Origin: UBA7672 sp040398425
GTDB lineage: Bacteria; Pseudomonadota; Alphaproteobacteria; Caulobacterales; Hyphomonadaceae
DNA length: 64,000 nt
NCBI GenBank assembly: GCA_040398425.1
Contig: JBBATZ010000007.1
Coordinates: 29,526 to 93,525 of the forward strand
Reading direction: 5' to 3'
Below are positions 44,864 to 53,096 of the stretch, in pieces. The position numbers and the translations under genes were made by a program. Below the pieces are notes generated by a model that was not told the DNA's origin, did no database searches, and saw only the letters and a list, made by a program, of their open reading frames with translations. The stretch's first letter is position 1. Every line of letters starts with the position of its first letter.

Positions 44864-45619
44864 ATGAAGAAGCATCATTCCTATATCACCGCTGTGGCCG
44901 CGCTTGGTCTTGCGCTCGGCGGCGGCCTGTTCGTCGCCAATTTCCGCACCGCGGATGCGACCCAGAAGGTCGCGCACTTTGCACGTCCGGCCCAGACGCC
45001 GGCTGCGCCGAAATCGACTGCCGTTGATCTCACCCTGTTCAGCGCGATGGGCGACGCGCGTGTCGTCGACGCCGTGCGAAATGATCTGGCGACGTGCGAA
45101 GCGGCGCTCAATGCCGCTGGCGTCGTGTTCAAGCAGGTTGCCAATGTCCAGGAAGGCCAGTGCGGCTATCAGGATGCGATCGAAGTGAAGGCGTCGCTGG
45201 CGGACCTTACGCCGAATCTCGGTGCGCCCAGGAACCTCCCGATGACGTGCGACCTCGCGGCGCGTCTGCACATGTGGGAACGCCACATCGTGATCCCGGC
45301 TGCTGAGAAATATCTCGGCTCGCCCGTCAGCGAGATCAAGGCCTTCGGCACCTTCCAGTGCCGCAACGTGGCCGACACGGACAAGCTCTCTGAGCACGCC
45401 TACGCGAAGGCCGCTGATATCGCGAGCTTCGTGCTGGCGGATGGCCGCGAGATCAGCGTGCTCGACGACTTCTACGGCAAGGACGCCAAAGGCGATTTCC
45501 TCCGTGAAGTGCGCCAGCGCGCGTGCGACCTGTTCGATGTGACGCTCGGGCCAGACTACAACGAGGCGCACAAGAACCATTTCCACCTCGATGTGGGCGG
45601 CGATCACGCCTGCAGGTAG
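44864..45619 (+). CDS. Extensin-like (extensin_C) secreted protein
   Basis: The 251-residue protein has an N-terminal signal/anchor (AVAALGLALGGGLFVA) followed by the extensin-like C-terminal domain: TCDLAARLHMWERHIVIPAA, FGTFQCRN, SEHAYAKAADIASFVLADG and HKNHFHLDVGGDHAC. The H..A..D and HFH arrangement matches a peptidase M15/D-Ala-D-Ala-carboxypeptidase-like zinc site, and paired cysteines fit a periplasmic enzyme. A cell-wall role is plausible from both the fold and its place between murC and murB. The real substrate is not known. Confidence 0.85.
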   Translation: MKKHHSYITAVAALGLALGGGLFVANFRTADATQKVAHFARPAQTPAAPKSTAVDLTLFSAMGDARVVDAVRNDLATCEAALNAAGVVFKQVANVQEGQCGYQDAIEVKASLADLTPNLGAPRNLPMTCDLAARLHMWERHIVIPAAEKYLGSPVSEIKAFGTFQCRNVADTDKLSEHAYAKAADIASFVLADGREISVLDDFYGKDAKGDFLREVRQRACDLFDVTLGPDYNEAHKNHFHLDVGGDHACR

Positions 45620-45679
45620 CGGCTTGGCGCCGGACGTTGGCCGCTAGTCTCTGACGGCTGCTCGCGCTAAGCCTGCGGC

Positions 45680-46636
45680 ATGAGCGTATTTCTCGACAGA
45701 CTTCCACCTGTGCGCGGCAAGATGCTGGCGGACGAGGCATTGGCGCCTTTCACCTGGTTCCGCGTTGGCGGGCCGGCGGATGCGCTGTTCCTGCCGAAGG
45801 ACGAGGCGGACCTCGCAGAGTTTCTAAGCCAGCTCGATCCTGTCATTCCGGTGACCGTGCTGGGCGCCGCCTCGAACGTGATCGTGCGCGATGGCGGGAT
45901 CGCAGGCGTTGTCGTGCGGTTGGGTCCTGCCTTCGGGAAGGTTCTGGCTGAAGGGATGCGCGTCACGGCTGGAGCTGCTGCGCTGGATTCGCGCGTCTCG
46001 GTGGCGGCGGCGAATGCGGGCATTGCGGGGATGGAGTTCTTCTTGGGTGTGCCGGGAACGATCGGTGGCGCGCTGCGGATGAATGCGGGTTGCTATGGGC
46101 GCGAGACGAAGGATGTGCTGGTCGAAGCTTGTGCACTGAACAGGCGTGGCCAGCGCGTGACGTTGAAGAACGCGGATTTCCATTTCAGCTATCGCCATAC
46201 GGAAGCGAGCGAAGACCTGATCTTCGTCGAGGCACTGTTCGAGGGAGCGCCGGGTGAGCCAGCCGCGATCCTTGAGAGCATCGATGCCTTGAAAGCGCGG
46301 CGCGAAACCACGCAGCCGATCCGCGAGAAGACTGGCGGGTCGACATTTGCAAATCCGGATCCGCCGGGGACGTCGAACCAGCGTTCGTCGTGGAAGCTGG
46401 TTGATGACGCTGGCATGCGCGGGGCGCGGCGGGGCGGGGCGCAGGTGAGCGAGCTGCATTGCAATTTTCTGCTGAATGTCGGCGATGCGACGGCGGCCGA
46501 TATTGAAGGGTTGGGCGAGGATGTGCGCGCAGCCGTAAAAGCCAAGTCGGGCGTCGAGTTGCGCTGGGAGATCAAACGCATCGGGCGGCCTGCGGTGGAT
46601 GCGACGCTCGAGGGTTATCTCGCGAAGGATGCGTGA
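45680..46636 (+). CDS. murB: UDP-N-acetylenolpyruvoylglucosamine reductase MurB
   Basis: The 318-residue FAD enzyme shows TWFRVGGPADALF, VLGAASNVIVRDGGIAGVV, VPGTIGGALRMNAGCYG, the catalytic-Ser neighbourhood NQRSSWKLVDDAGMRG and VSELHCNFLLNVGDAT. It reduces UDP-GlcNAc-enolpyruvate to UDP-MurNAc with NADPH. No ddlB or ftsQ follows, unlike most alphaproteobacterial clusters. A small lipoprotein gene starts right after the stop. Confidence 0.96.
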   Translation: MSVFLDRLPPVRGKMLADEALAPFTWFRVGGPADALFLPKDEADLAEFLSQLDPVIPVTVLGAASNVIVRDGGIAGVVVRLGPAFGKVLAEGMRVTAGAAALDSRVSVAAANAGIAGMEFFLGVPGTIGGALRMNAGCYGRETKDVLVEACALNRRGQRVTLKNADFHFSYRHTEASEDLIFVEALFEGAPGEPAAILESIDALKARRETTQPIREKTGGSTFANPDPPGTSNQRSSWKLVDDAGMRGARRGGAQVSELHCNFLLNVGDATAADIEGLGEDVRAAVKAKSGVELRWEIKRIGRPAVDATLEGYLAKDA

Positions 46637-46637
46637 G

Positions 46638-47036
46638 ATGCGGGTCGCGATTGTTACTTTGTGTTTGATGGTTTCGGCTTGCCAGCCAGCGGCGCCGTCG
46701 CTGGGCGGGGTTGATCTCTCAAGGCCGATGCGGGTGTTGGGGACGGAGCCGTTCTGGGGCGTCGAGATTTCGCCAACAGAGCTGGTGTTCACTGGCGTCG
46801 ACCGACCTGACTTCCGCGCGCCGAATCCAGGAGTTCGGATCGAGGGGGAGATGGCTGTGATTGCGGCGCGCGACCCGCAGGGCCTTGCGCTGACGATCCA
46901 GTTGAAGCCTGCGAAATGCTCCGACGGGATGAGCGACTGGGTGTATCCGCTGGAGGCCCGTGTTCAGCTCGGCGCGGAGACGTTGAAAGGATGCGCTGCG
47001 CCGCAGACGACGCTGGACGTACGTCCAGCAGGGTGA
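46638..47036 (+). CDS. Small lipoprotein of the COG3650 type
   Basis: About 132 residues from ATG 46638, which nearly abuts the murB stop (ATG 46629 would overlap it). The signal peptide ends in a lipobox (LMVSAC). MRVLGTEPFWGVEISPTELVFTG near residue 30 matches the LGTEPFW motif of the uncharacterised COG3650 family of envelope proteins; C..G and LKGCA suggest a disulfide. Close coupling to murB suggests an envelope setting. The function is unknown. Confidence 0.78.
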   Translation: MRVAIVTLCLMVSACQPAAPSLGGVDLSRPMRVLGTEPFWGVEISPTELVFTGVDRPDFRAPNPGVRIEGEMAVIAARDPQGLALTIQLKPAKCSDGMSDWVYPLEARVQLGAETLKGCAAPQTTLDVRPAG

Positions 47037-47944
47037 GGACGTGCGCATGAGATCCCTGCGGCGGAGGGCCGGGGGAGAGTTCGGGATACGGGCCCGAATT
47101 CGATCAGGCTGATCTTGTGCTACATGAACGGCTCATTCCGACGAAGGTCGGAATCCAGGAACGGTTGTGCCGCGTGTGCGGGAATGAAGCTGCAAGGCGG
47201 GACAAGCTGCGCGTTCTGCCCTGGATCCAGACTTTCGTCGGGATGAGCGGGTAGAGAGCGAGCGCGTGTATCGCAAGCCGTGTCCCCCGCGAAGGCGGGG
47301 GTCCAGTCAGTGGGCGGAGCGCGCTCGGGTTGCATGTCCGCACGCTGTGCGGAGTCTGGATCCCCGCCTTCGCGGGGAACGCGCCCGAGAGGGAGCGCTT
47401 CCAGAGATGAGGCCGGTTGGTTCGGCCTGACATGTTTCCTTGCTTTGAAGGTCGTTCGATGCCGGGAGGTGATCTTCGTCCGCGCGACCCGTGTGCCAAT
47501 CACGGGTGGTGCGGCAGAAGATCGTCGCGAGCATCGAGACGGCGTGGGACACGAGCCAGCAGACCGCGCGCAGCATGGTCGCAAGCAAGGGCTGGCGACT
47601 TGATGGGTTCATCACTCCGTATGCGCGCGTTCGTGTTCGAGTCATGGGCTCGCATACATGGCCGCCGGAATGGGGGCAGGACGGCACGGCGCGGGTTTTT
47701 GTCCAGGCGGCTTTCGATAGTGCAGTTTTTTGGCGTAGCCGCCTGAAACTGCTGGAGAAGATTGTCGGCTGTCCGCCGAATTTGCACGGCGCGCCTTCCA
47801 GCAAAACGGAGTGCAACTCGTTTGAGCGCGATCAGTCCCGTTGGATAAATCGACGCTCAAAGCAGCGCTCAAGAGTCCTTTTTGAGAGTCGGGTTCACGC
47901 CTTCGGTGGAACACCGAGGACGTTTCACCTCAAGCGATCCGGCT
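47037..47944. other. Gene-poor stretch with palindromic repeats and one weak open frame
   Basis: Only one doubtful open frame (from GTG 47491) is seen in these 908 bases. The left half holds four related palindromes (47136-47378). The right part is less GC-rich and ends in a small hairpin near 47900 just beyond the stop of the reverse-strand phosphodiesterase. Codon use in this stretch is unlike the neighbouring genes, so it may be decayed or imported sequence. Confidence 0.5.
47136..47378. repeat. Two pairs of REP-like palindromes with GAAG/CTTC loops
   Basis: TTCCGAC-GAAG-GTCGGAA at 47136-47153 pairs with a degenerate inverted copy (ACTTTCGTCGGGATGAG) near 47231-47247. CCCCCGC-GAAG-GCGGGGG at 47284-47301 pairs with TCCCCGC-CTTC-GCGGGGA at 47361-47378. 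Each palindrome is followed by a TCCAG or preceded by a CTGGAT motif. These are intergenic REP-like elements of the kind scattered in alphaproteobacterial genomes. Confidence 0.75.
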
Positions 47945-48033
47945 CTAGCGGCTCAGCCTGCGCAGCTCCGGCGCGATCAGTTCGATGCGGTTGGTCCAGA
48001 CGTAGCCGGCGAAGCCTGCGGGGACCAGTTTGA
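47491..48033 (+). CDS. Doubtful hypothetical open frame
   Basis: The frame from GTG 47491 encodes 180 residues. Codons 8-40 (KIVASIETAWDTSQQTARSM onward) have the high GC third position of real genes here; later codons do not, and the last 30 residues run into the opposite-strand phosphodiesterase gene and are Arg/Ser-rich, typical of a shadow. A short stretch, FWRSRLKLLEKIVGCPPNLHG, looks protein-like. It may be a remnant of a real gene or nothing. No family is recognised. Confidence 0.2.
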   Translation: MCQSRVVRQKIVASIETAWDTSQQTARSMVASKGWRLDGFITPYARVRVRVMGSHTWPPEWGQDGTARVFVQAAFDSAVFWRSRLKLLEKIVGCPPNLHGAPSSKTECNSFERDQSRWINRRSKQRSRVLFESRVHAFGGTPRTFHLKRSGSSGSACAAPARSVRCGWSRRSRRSLRGPV

Positions 48034-48943
48034 TGTCATCGAGGCTGTCGATACCGGTCGAGCCGACGTCCTTGAGGTCGAGAGGGCCGAGCAGGATCAC
48101 GGTCGAGCCAGCTTGTGCCATGCGGCGCGTGAACTTGTGCGGCCAGCCCCAGACGCCCCAGGCGTAGTTGGATGGCACGACGACGATCGTGTTGCGGCAT
48201 GAGTCGGGTACGATGCCCGTCCAGCCCGTGAGCTCGTAGTCCATGACGCATCTCATCATCGATCTGTTTGTGTAGCCCTTCAGGCCGTCGATCAGTTCCA
48301 GGCTTTTGTCGGTGGGTTCGCCGCCGCCATAGCTGCCCCAGATCGCATTGCGCCATTCCGGGTGCGCCTTGATCAGCTTCGCGAGTGCTTCGCCTTCTTC
48401 GGCGCGGCGGCTCTTGAAGTTGATGAGGAAGTGCTTGTCGGGAAAGCGCGTCAGCACTTCCTCCAGCGTCGGCAGCAGACCAACGCCCCTGCCGCGCAGG
48501 GGGAATGTCTTGCCATTGTCGGCTGTGTAGCCGTAGCCGAGGTCGAGCGTCTTCAGGTCGGCGATGCCGAGCTCTTCTGTGACGCCCGTGCCTTCGGTGC
48601 GGCAATCGACCGTCCAGTCATGCATCACGGCGAACGTCTTCTCCGGTGTGAGATGCACGTCGAGCTCGACGACTTCGGCGCCGGCAGCAAAGGCTGCCTC
48701 CATCGCGGGCAGGGTGTTCTCGATGAAGTCATGCCTGGGCGGGGTGATGCGCTCGGCGGTGCAGGTGTCGTTCTGGAGGCCGGCATGAGAGAAGGTCTGG
48801 TGGACGCCACGGTGCGCCAGCAGCTTGATGTGGCCGTCGCCATGCGGCGCCTCGAACCAGGACGCGTTGTAGAGCGCGATGCCAAGGAAGAAGACGAACA
48901 GGCCACCAAGTCCATAAAGCGCAATTCTGCCGAACGCTTTCAT
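47945..48943 (-). CDS. Glycerophosphodiester phosphodiesterase family protein, membrane-anchored
   Basis: The 332-residue protein has an N-terminal membrane helix (ALYGLGGLFVFFLGIALYN) and a GDPD-type TIM barrel. Motifs are LLAHRGVHQTF (catalytic His), IENTLPAMEAAFAAGAEVVELDVHLTPEKTFAVMHDW (Glu/Asp metal ligands and the second His). It should hydrolyse glycerophosphodiesters or a related lipid head group on the periplasmic side. A 40-residue insertion between HRG and ENT (with two Cys) is longer than usual. It is divergent from the redox lipoprotein gene at 49158. Confidence 0.88.
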   Translation of the reverse strand: MKAFGRIALYGLGGLFVFFLGIALYNASWFEAPHGDGHIKLLAHRGVHQTFSHAGLQNDTCTAERITPPRHDFIENTLPAMEAAFAAGAEVVELDVHLTPEKTFAVMHDWTVDCRTEGTGVTEELGIADLKTLDLGYGYTADNGKTFPLRGRGVGLLPTLEEVLTRFPDKHFLINFKSRRAEEGEALAKLIKAHPEWRNAIWGSYGGGEPTDKSLELIDGLKGYTNRSMMRCVMDYELTGWTGIVPDSCRNTIVVVPSNYAWGVWGWPHKFTRRMAQAGSTVILLGPLDLKDVGSTGIDSLDDIKLVPAGFAGYVWTNRIELIAPELRRLSR

Positions 48944-49095
48944 TGCGACCGTCCCTCAATCTGCCCGTACAACTCGCCTTGGCACTATGGCGAACCAAGG
49001 GGCGTTGGCGGCGGGCCGAGACTTGTTGCAGGCGCACCTAAACGCTCTCACCTTGAGTGCAAATTAATCCTGCATGACGCAGGGGCATCTAATTG

Positions 49096-49108
49096 TTGAC
49101 AGTGTCAA
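49096..49108. promoter_or_regulatory. Palindrome identical to the TetR/RND operator candidate
   Basis: TTGACAGTGTCAA is a perfect palindrome around its central base and is the exact reverse complement of 9946-9958 in the tetR/RND intergenic region. It lies 49 nt before the ATG of the redox lipoprotein gene, in the divergent gap with the phosphodiesterase gene. Confidence 0.7.
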
Positions 49109-49157
49109 TCAAGGTTAGGTTCCGCCGGAATCGGGGTACCAGGGAGTTTCCTCTGCA

Positions 49158-51191
49158 ATGACATATAACAAGAAGCTCGGAGCGCTTGCACTTCTCGCCA
49201 GCACATCCGCCATCATCCTCGCCGCGTGCTCGAGCGAAGCTCCGGCAGCGAAACTCGTCGGCTCCAAAGTCGACGATTACATGCTGGTCGACCAGACCGG
49301 CATGGGTCACATCCTGAAGTACGACACGATCACCCCGGCGGTGGTTCTCGTGTCGCACGTCAATGGCGATGCAGGCTCCCTGAAGGCGGCGAAGGCGATC
49401 CAGGACCTCGCCGCGAAAAACCCCAACGTCGTGTTCCAGCTGATCAACTCGTCTGACGCCGATACGCGCCAGTCGATCGCTGAAGAAGCGAAGGCCAGCG
49501 GCCTCACCATTCCTATCCTCGATGACGAGTACCAGCTGATCGGCAACTCGCTGGGCTTTACCTATGCAGGCGAGGCGGTGATCGTTGATCCGAAGAAGAA
49601 CTTCGAGATCGTCTATCACGGTCCGGCTGACACGATCGAAACGGCGCTGACGGATGTCGTCGCCGGCAAGGCGCCCGCAACGGCCGAAGTGACGGGCATC
49701 AAGGGCACGAAGCTTGTGTTTGCCGATCGCGGCAAGGAAGCCGAGTTCGCGAAGATCTCCTATTCCAAGGACGTCGTGCCGATCCTGATGAGCAAGTGCG
49801 TCGATTGCCACCAGCCGAACGGCATCGCGCCGTGGCACATGACGAGCTACCAGCAGGTCAAGACCTTCGCGCCGATGATCCGCGAGGCCATCCGTCGCGA
49901 CCGCATGCCTCCCTTCGACGCCGACAATCACTATCGCGCCTTCGCGAAGAACGAGAACCTGTCCGCCGAAGAAACCAAGACGCTGGTCCACTGGATCGAC
50001 GCGGGCGCGGCAAGCGACATCGCCGAAGGCGGCGAAGATCCGCTGGTGAGGGGCGCTGCAGGGCGTCCTGACTGGCCGCTGGGCGAGCCTGATCTGGTCG
50101 TCGATATCCCGACCTATGATGTGCCAGCCGCGGGCGTGGTCGATTACCAGATCCCGGCGGTGCAGAGCCCGCTGACCAAGGGCAAGTGGCTGAAGGCGAC
50201 GACGTTCAAGCCGGGCAATCGTCAGGGCGTGCACCACATCCTGGCTGGCTGGCTGCCGAAGATGCCGGCGAATGGCCGCGGCTTTGACTGGGAAATCTCG
50301 ATGGGCGGCTATGCCGTCGGCAACGAATCGAACGTGGCGCCGGCCAACTGGGCGACATGGGTGCCGCCGGGCGGCGCGATCTCGTTCCAGATGCACTACA
50401 CGCCGATCGGCAAAGCCTTCACGGACAACTCGAAGATCGCGTTCTATTTCCAGGACGAAGCGCCCGAGATGATGAAGCGCCAGGTGGTCATCGCTGACCC
50501 CTCGATCGAGATCGCGGCGAACACGGCGCGCCACCACGAGACGGCCTATGTTCTGTTCCCGGCCGACGCGCAGATCTATGCTGCCCAGGTGCACGCTCAC
50601 TATCGTGGCTATGCCTCGAAGCTCACGGCGGTCTATCCGGACGGCAAGGAGGAAATCCTCCTCAACATGCCGCACTACGACTTCAACTGGCAGCGCGATT
50701 ACATCTTCAAGGATCTGATCGAAATTCCCGCCGGCACGAAGCTTGTCGCCGACTACTGGTACGACAACTCGGCGAACAACAAGGCGCTCCAGGGCGGCAC
50801 GACCAAGGCGCTGACGAATCCGGCGAAGAAGATCTTCTGGGGCGACCAATCCTTCCAGGAGATGCTGTTCACGGCTGTTCAGTTTCGGTGGAAAGACGAG
50901 ACCGCCGCCAAGCCGCGCGATGACCTGCAGGCTGCCCTGCGGCAGACCCAGCTGCTGACCATGGCGGACGACAATCGCGACGGCAAACTGCAGGTGTCCG
51001 AGTTGCGGACCGAGTCCGAGGAAGGCGCTGCGAACGTCACCAGCGATGGCATCGCCCCGCTGCACCAGGCGTTCAAGGCCAACTTCGCCGCGATCGACGC
51101 GGACAAGGATGGCGGGCTGTCGATGCAGGAACTTGGCGCAGCGATGAAGCAGATGGGCGCCTCGGCCGGCCGTGGTCGCGATCGCACCTGA
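49158..51191 (+). CDS. Multidomain redox lipoprotein: redoxin-like, cytochrome c, copper-monooxygenase-like, EF hands
   Basis: The 677-residue protein has a signal peptide with lipobox (LAACS, Cys24). In order: a thioredoxin/peroxiredoxin-like domain (about 30-170; no CxxC seen), a haem-c domain (CVDCH at 214-218, RRDRMPP as Met side), a beta-rich domain resembling copper type II ascorbate-dependent monooxygenases (about 300-600; VHHILAGW, MHYTP, VHAHYRGYA as histidine ligands), and two EF-hand loops (DDNRDGKLQVSE at 604-615; DADKDGGLSMQE at 647-658). It is probably anchored facing the periplasm and moves electrons through haem to a copper site. A TetR-type palindrome lies upstream. Confidence 0.8.
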   Translation: MTYNKKLGALALLASTSAIILAACSSEAPAAKLVGSKVDDYMLVDQTGMGHILKYDTITPAVVLVSHVNGDAGSLKAAKAIQDLAAKNPNVVFQLINSSDADTRQSIAEEAKASGLTIPILDDEYQLIGNSLGFTYAGEAVIVDPKKNFEIVYHGPADTIETALTDVVAGKAPATAEVTGIKGTKLVFADRGKEAEFAKISYSKDVVPILMSKCVDCHQPNGIAPWHMTSYQQVKTFAPMIREAIRRDRMPPFDADNHYRAFAKNENLSAEETKTLVHWIDAGAASDIAEGGEDPLVRGAAGRPDWPLGEPDLVVDIPTYDVPAAGVVDYQIPAVQSPLTKGKWLKATTFKPGNRQGVHHILAGWLPKMPANGRGFDWEISMGGYAVGNESNVAPANWATWVPPGGAISFQMHYTPIGKAFTDNSKIAFYFQDEAPEMMKRQVVIADPSIEIAANTARHHETAYVLFPADAQIYAAQVHAHYRGYASKLTAVYPDGKEEILLNMPHYDFNWQRDYIFKDLIEIPAGTKLVADYWYDNSANNKALQGGTTKALTNPAKKIFWGDQSFQEMLFTAVQFRWKDETAAKPRDDLQAALRQTQLLTMADDNRDGKLQVSELRTESEEGAANVTSDGIAPLHQAFKANFAAIDADKDGGLSMQELGAAMKQMGASAGRGRDRT

Positions 51192-51218
51192 TTGCTGACG
51201 CACTGACGAGCAGAACTG

Positions 51219-51253
51219 CCGGCCGGACTCAGCTGAGTCCGGCCGGTTTGTTT
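51219..51253 (+). terminator. Strong intrinsic terminator with a 28-bp perfect palindrome
   Basis: Positions 51219-51246 are self-complementary from end to end (arms CCGGCCGGACTCAG and its complement), followed by TTTGTTT. It ends the redox lipoprotein gene and may also serve the convergent Old Yellow Enzyme gene at 51259. Confidence 0.9.
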
Positions 51254-51258
51254 CTGGG

Positions 51259-52347
51259 TCAGGCCGCGGTCGTTTCGGCTTCGACGAAGCCGGGCCACTG
51301 GCGCATGTACTGGACGAAGGCGGGAGAGAGGCCTTCGTCGCGCAGATGCTGCGCGGTGACGGGCGTTGCGGGCGAGGCGTAGCTGGCGTCGGCCTTGATG
51401 CGGTTCACCACGTCGTGGCGCAGGATTGCGGCGCGGCCGACGACAACGAAGTCGCAGCCGGTGTCGAGCACGGCTTGCGCTTGCGGACCGGTCATCACCT
51501 TGCCCGCGGCGCCGAGGCGGACATTGCCGCGGGGCAGGTCGGTAAAGACGCTCATCAGCGTGCGGCCCTTGAACTCTTCCTCATTTGGCTCCTTCGCGAC
51601 ATCCCAGAGCGACATGTCGAGGAAGTCGATCTTCTGGTCGCCCAGGATCTGCGCGGCGAGGTCGCGGATCTCTGCGAGCTTGAGGCCGAAGCGTTCGGGC
51701 GAGAGGCGCAGGCCGAGCTGGAAGTCGGAGCGGGTCTGCTCGCGAATGCCGTCGATGATCTCGAAGATGATGCGGGCGCGGTTTTCAAGCGAGCCGCCGT
51801 ATTGGTCGGCGCGGTGGTTGATCTCGTCGGAGAGGAATTGAGCAAGGATGTAGCCGTGGGCGCCGTGGATCTCGACGCCATCGAAGCCGGCTTTTTCCGC
51901 GCGGACGGCGGCGGCGATATAGGCATCGCGCAGCTGCTCGACTTCGGGAAGCGTGAGCGCGCGTGCGCCGGTCCTGGAATCGTCCGAGGGGCATACGGGC
52001 GTGTCGACCAGTTCCCTGGGTGAGCGGTTGCCGGCGTGGTGGATCTGCAGCGACGAGACCGAGCCGTTGGCCTTGATGGCGGCAGCGAGACGGGTGAGGC
52101 CGGGTATGTGTTTGTCGTCGAAGGCGCCCAGCTGGCCGGGGAAGCCCTGACCAACCGCCTGCACGTGGGCGGCGCACGTCATGGTGAGACCAAAGCCGCC
52201 TTCGGCGCGCTTGACCAGCCAGTTGAACTCGTCGTCGGAGAGGACGCCGTCGGGATGGCTCTGCGTGTTGGTGAGCGGCGCCAGCATGAAGCGGTTCTTC
52301 CACGCCGGGCCGTGGGGGAGGGGTAGGGGGTGGAAGAGAGAGGTCAT
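51259..52347 (-). CDS. Old Yellow Enzyme-family NADH:flavin oxidoreductase
   Basis: The 362-residue FMN-binding TIM barrel starts KNRFMLAPLTNTQSHPDG, has the HHAGN substrate-binding motif (LQIHHAGNRSP), the barrel core FDGVEIHGAHGYILAQFLS and the FMN-phosphate site GCDFVVVGRAAIL. It would reduce activated alkenes such as enones with NAD(P)H. It is a monocistronic reverse-strand gene, with a 6-2-6 inverted repeat immediately before its start, so an unlinked repressor may control it. Confidence 0.92.
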   Translation of the reverse strand: MTSLFHPLPLPHGPAWKNRFMLAPLTNTQSHPDGVLSDDEFNWLVKRAEGGFGLTMTCAAHVQAVGQGFPGQLGAFDDKHIPGLTRLAAAIKANGSVSSLQIHHAGNRSPRELVDTPVCPSDDSRTGARALTLPEVEQLRDAYIAAAVRAEKAGFDGVEIHGAHGYILAQFLSDEINHRADQYGGSLENRARIIFEIIDGIREQTRSDFQLGLRLSPERFGLKLAEIRDLAAQILGDQKIDFLDMSLWDVAKEPNEEEFKGRTLMSVFTDLPRGNVRLGAAGKVMTGPQAQAVLDTGCDFVVVGRAAILRHDVVNRIKADASYASPATPVTAQHLRDEGLSPAFVQYMRQWPGFVEAETTAA

Positions 52348-52363
52348 AAACGGCTCCGGCAGG

Positions 52364-52377
52364 GGTGAGTGCTCACC
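52364..52377. promoter_or_regulatory. Inverted repeat before the Old Yellow Enzyme gene
   Basis: GGTGAG and CTCACC flank a 2-nt centre, 17 nt upstream of the reverse-strand ATG at 52347. This is a plausible repressor site for an enone-inducible reductase gene; the cognate regulator is not identified. Confidence 0.4.
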
Positions 52378-52439
52378 GAGGTACGGACGCCAGTTGTGAC
52401 CTTCAAGTCAGCCAGCCTCAACAGTCATTCCGGATGGCG

Positions 52440-52742
52440 CTACGCTGCGTGGCGAGCGCCTGGCATAAGGAGCGTATCGTAGAGATCATCCCAGCGCGGA
52501 TTGGCCTGCTCGATGAGGCGGACTTTCCAGTCCTGGGTCGCGCGATAGATCTGCTGGAGGCGGCGCAGGGTGCTGCGCATGTCGGGGTATTCCTCGAACC
52601 AGACTAGCATGGAGGCGCCGTTTGCCCCGGGAGCCTGGCCGGCACGGTGCTGCCATGTCCGGTGGACCAGATTGCTGGTGACGTCCCAGTCCAGCGCGCC
52701 GTTGGGGCAGGAGGCCAGTATATAGACGAAGTACTTTTTCAT
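52440..52742 (-). CDS. Degenerate GIY-YIG-fold protein
   Basis: About 100 residues from ATG 52742 with GAGAGG upstream. KKYFVYILASCPNGALDWDVTSNLVHRTWQHRAG is clearly the GIY-YIG (YhbQ/UPF0213-like) fold start, and LVWFEEYPD and LIEQANPRWDDLY fit the rest. The expected LYIGVTSDL is LDWDVTSNL, so the second Tyr and the Gly of YIG are lost. The helix that normally carries the metal-binding Glu (AIxREKQIK) reads STLRRLQQI without it. The protein is therefore likely inactive as a nuclease but may still bind DNA. Confidence 0.78.
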   Translation of the reverse strand: MKKYFVYILASCPNGALDWDVTSNLVHRTWQHRAGQAPGANGASMLVWFEEYPDMRSTLRRLQQIYRATQDWKVRLIEQANPRWDDLYDTLLMPGARHAA

Positions 52743-53096
52743 GTGCCTCTCGGACAAGTGAAGAAGAACAAAAAGAGAACGCATGTGACAGGAAGTCAAC
52801 CGGCCCAGCCGAGCGAGTCACAAGTTTTCTGGGCGGGCGTGGTCGCAGCCGGCAAGGACCTATGGGCCGATTTTCGGCGCTTTGCGCGACTCGCATTCGC
52901 CGCGACGAAACGCCCGCATTTGCTAGCCAAAAAGCCATTTTACTTGAGTTGTCACACGCCATGGCAGCGTGCTAGTCACCCCGCGCAATAGACAATACGG
53001 CGGTCACCCGCATCTACGTAACTGATTTCACAACAGTTTTGTCTCGAGTCCATTTGGAGGATTCGAGGCGCATAACTGGATTTTGGGGCTAGCGAT
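52743..53096 (+). promoter_or_regulatory. Intergenic region carrying the atp operon promoter
   Basis: No convincing gene is seen in these 354 bases. The left part contains the reverse-strand promoter of the GIY-YIG gene. A weak promoter candidate is TTGTCA (near 52951) with CTAGTC 17 nt later. A Shine-Dalgarno-like TTTGGAGG at about 53053 lies too far from atpH to serve it. Confidence 0.35.

Noticed and set aside
47136..47378. CRISPR array
   Set aside because: The repeats are palindromic pairs with unequal spacing and only four copies, not direct repeats with uniform spacers.
47307..47816. 169-codon reverse open frame in the gene-poor stretch
   Set aside because: Composition is Arg/Ser/Thr-rich with no start signal, and it crosses palindromic repeats.
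49089..51203. 704-codon reverse open frame opposite the redox lipoprotein
   Set aside because: Arg/Val/His-rich composition and no signal or motif; the forward frame has a lipobox, haem site and EF hands.
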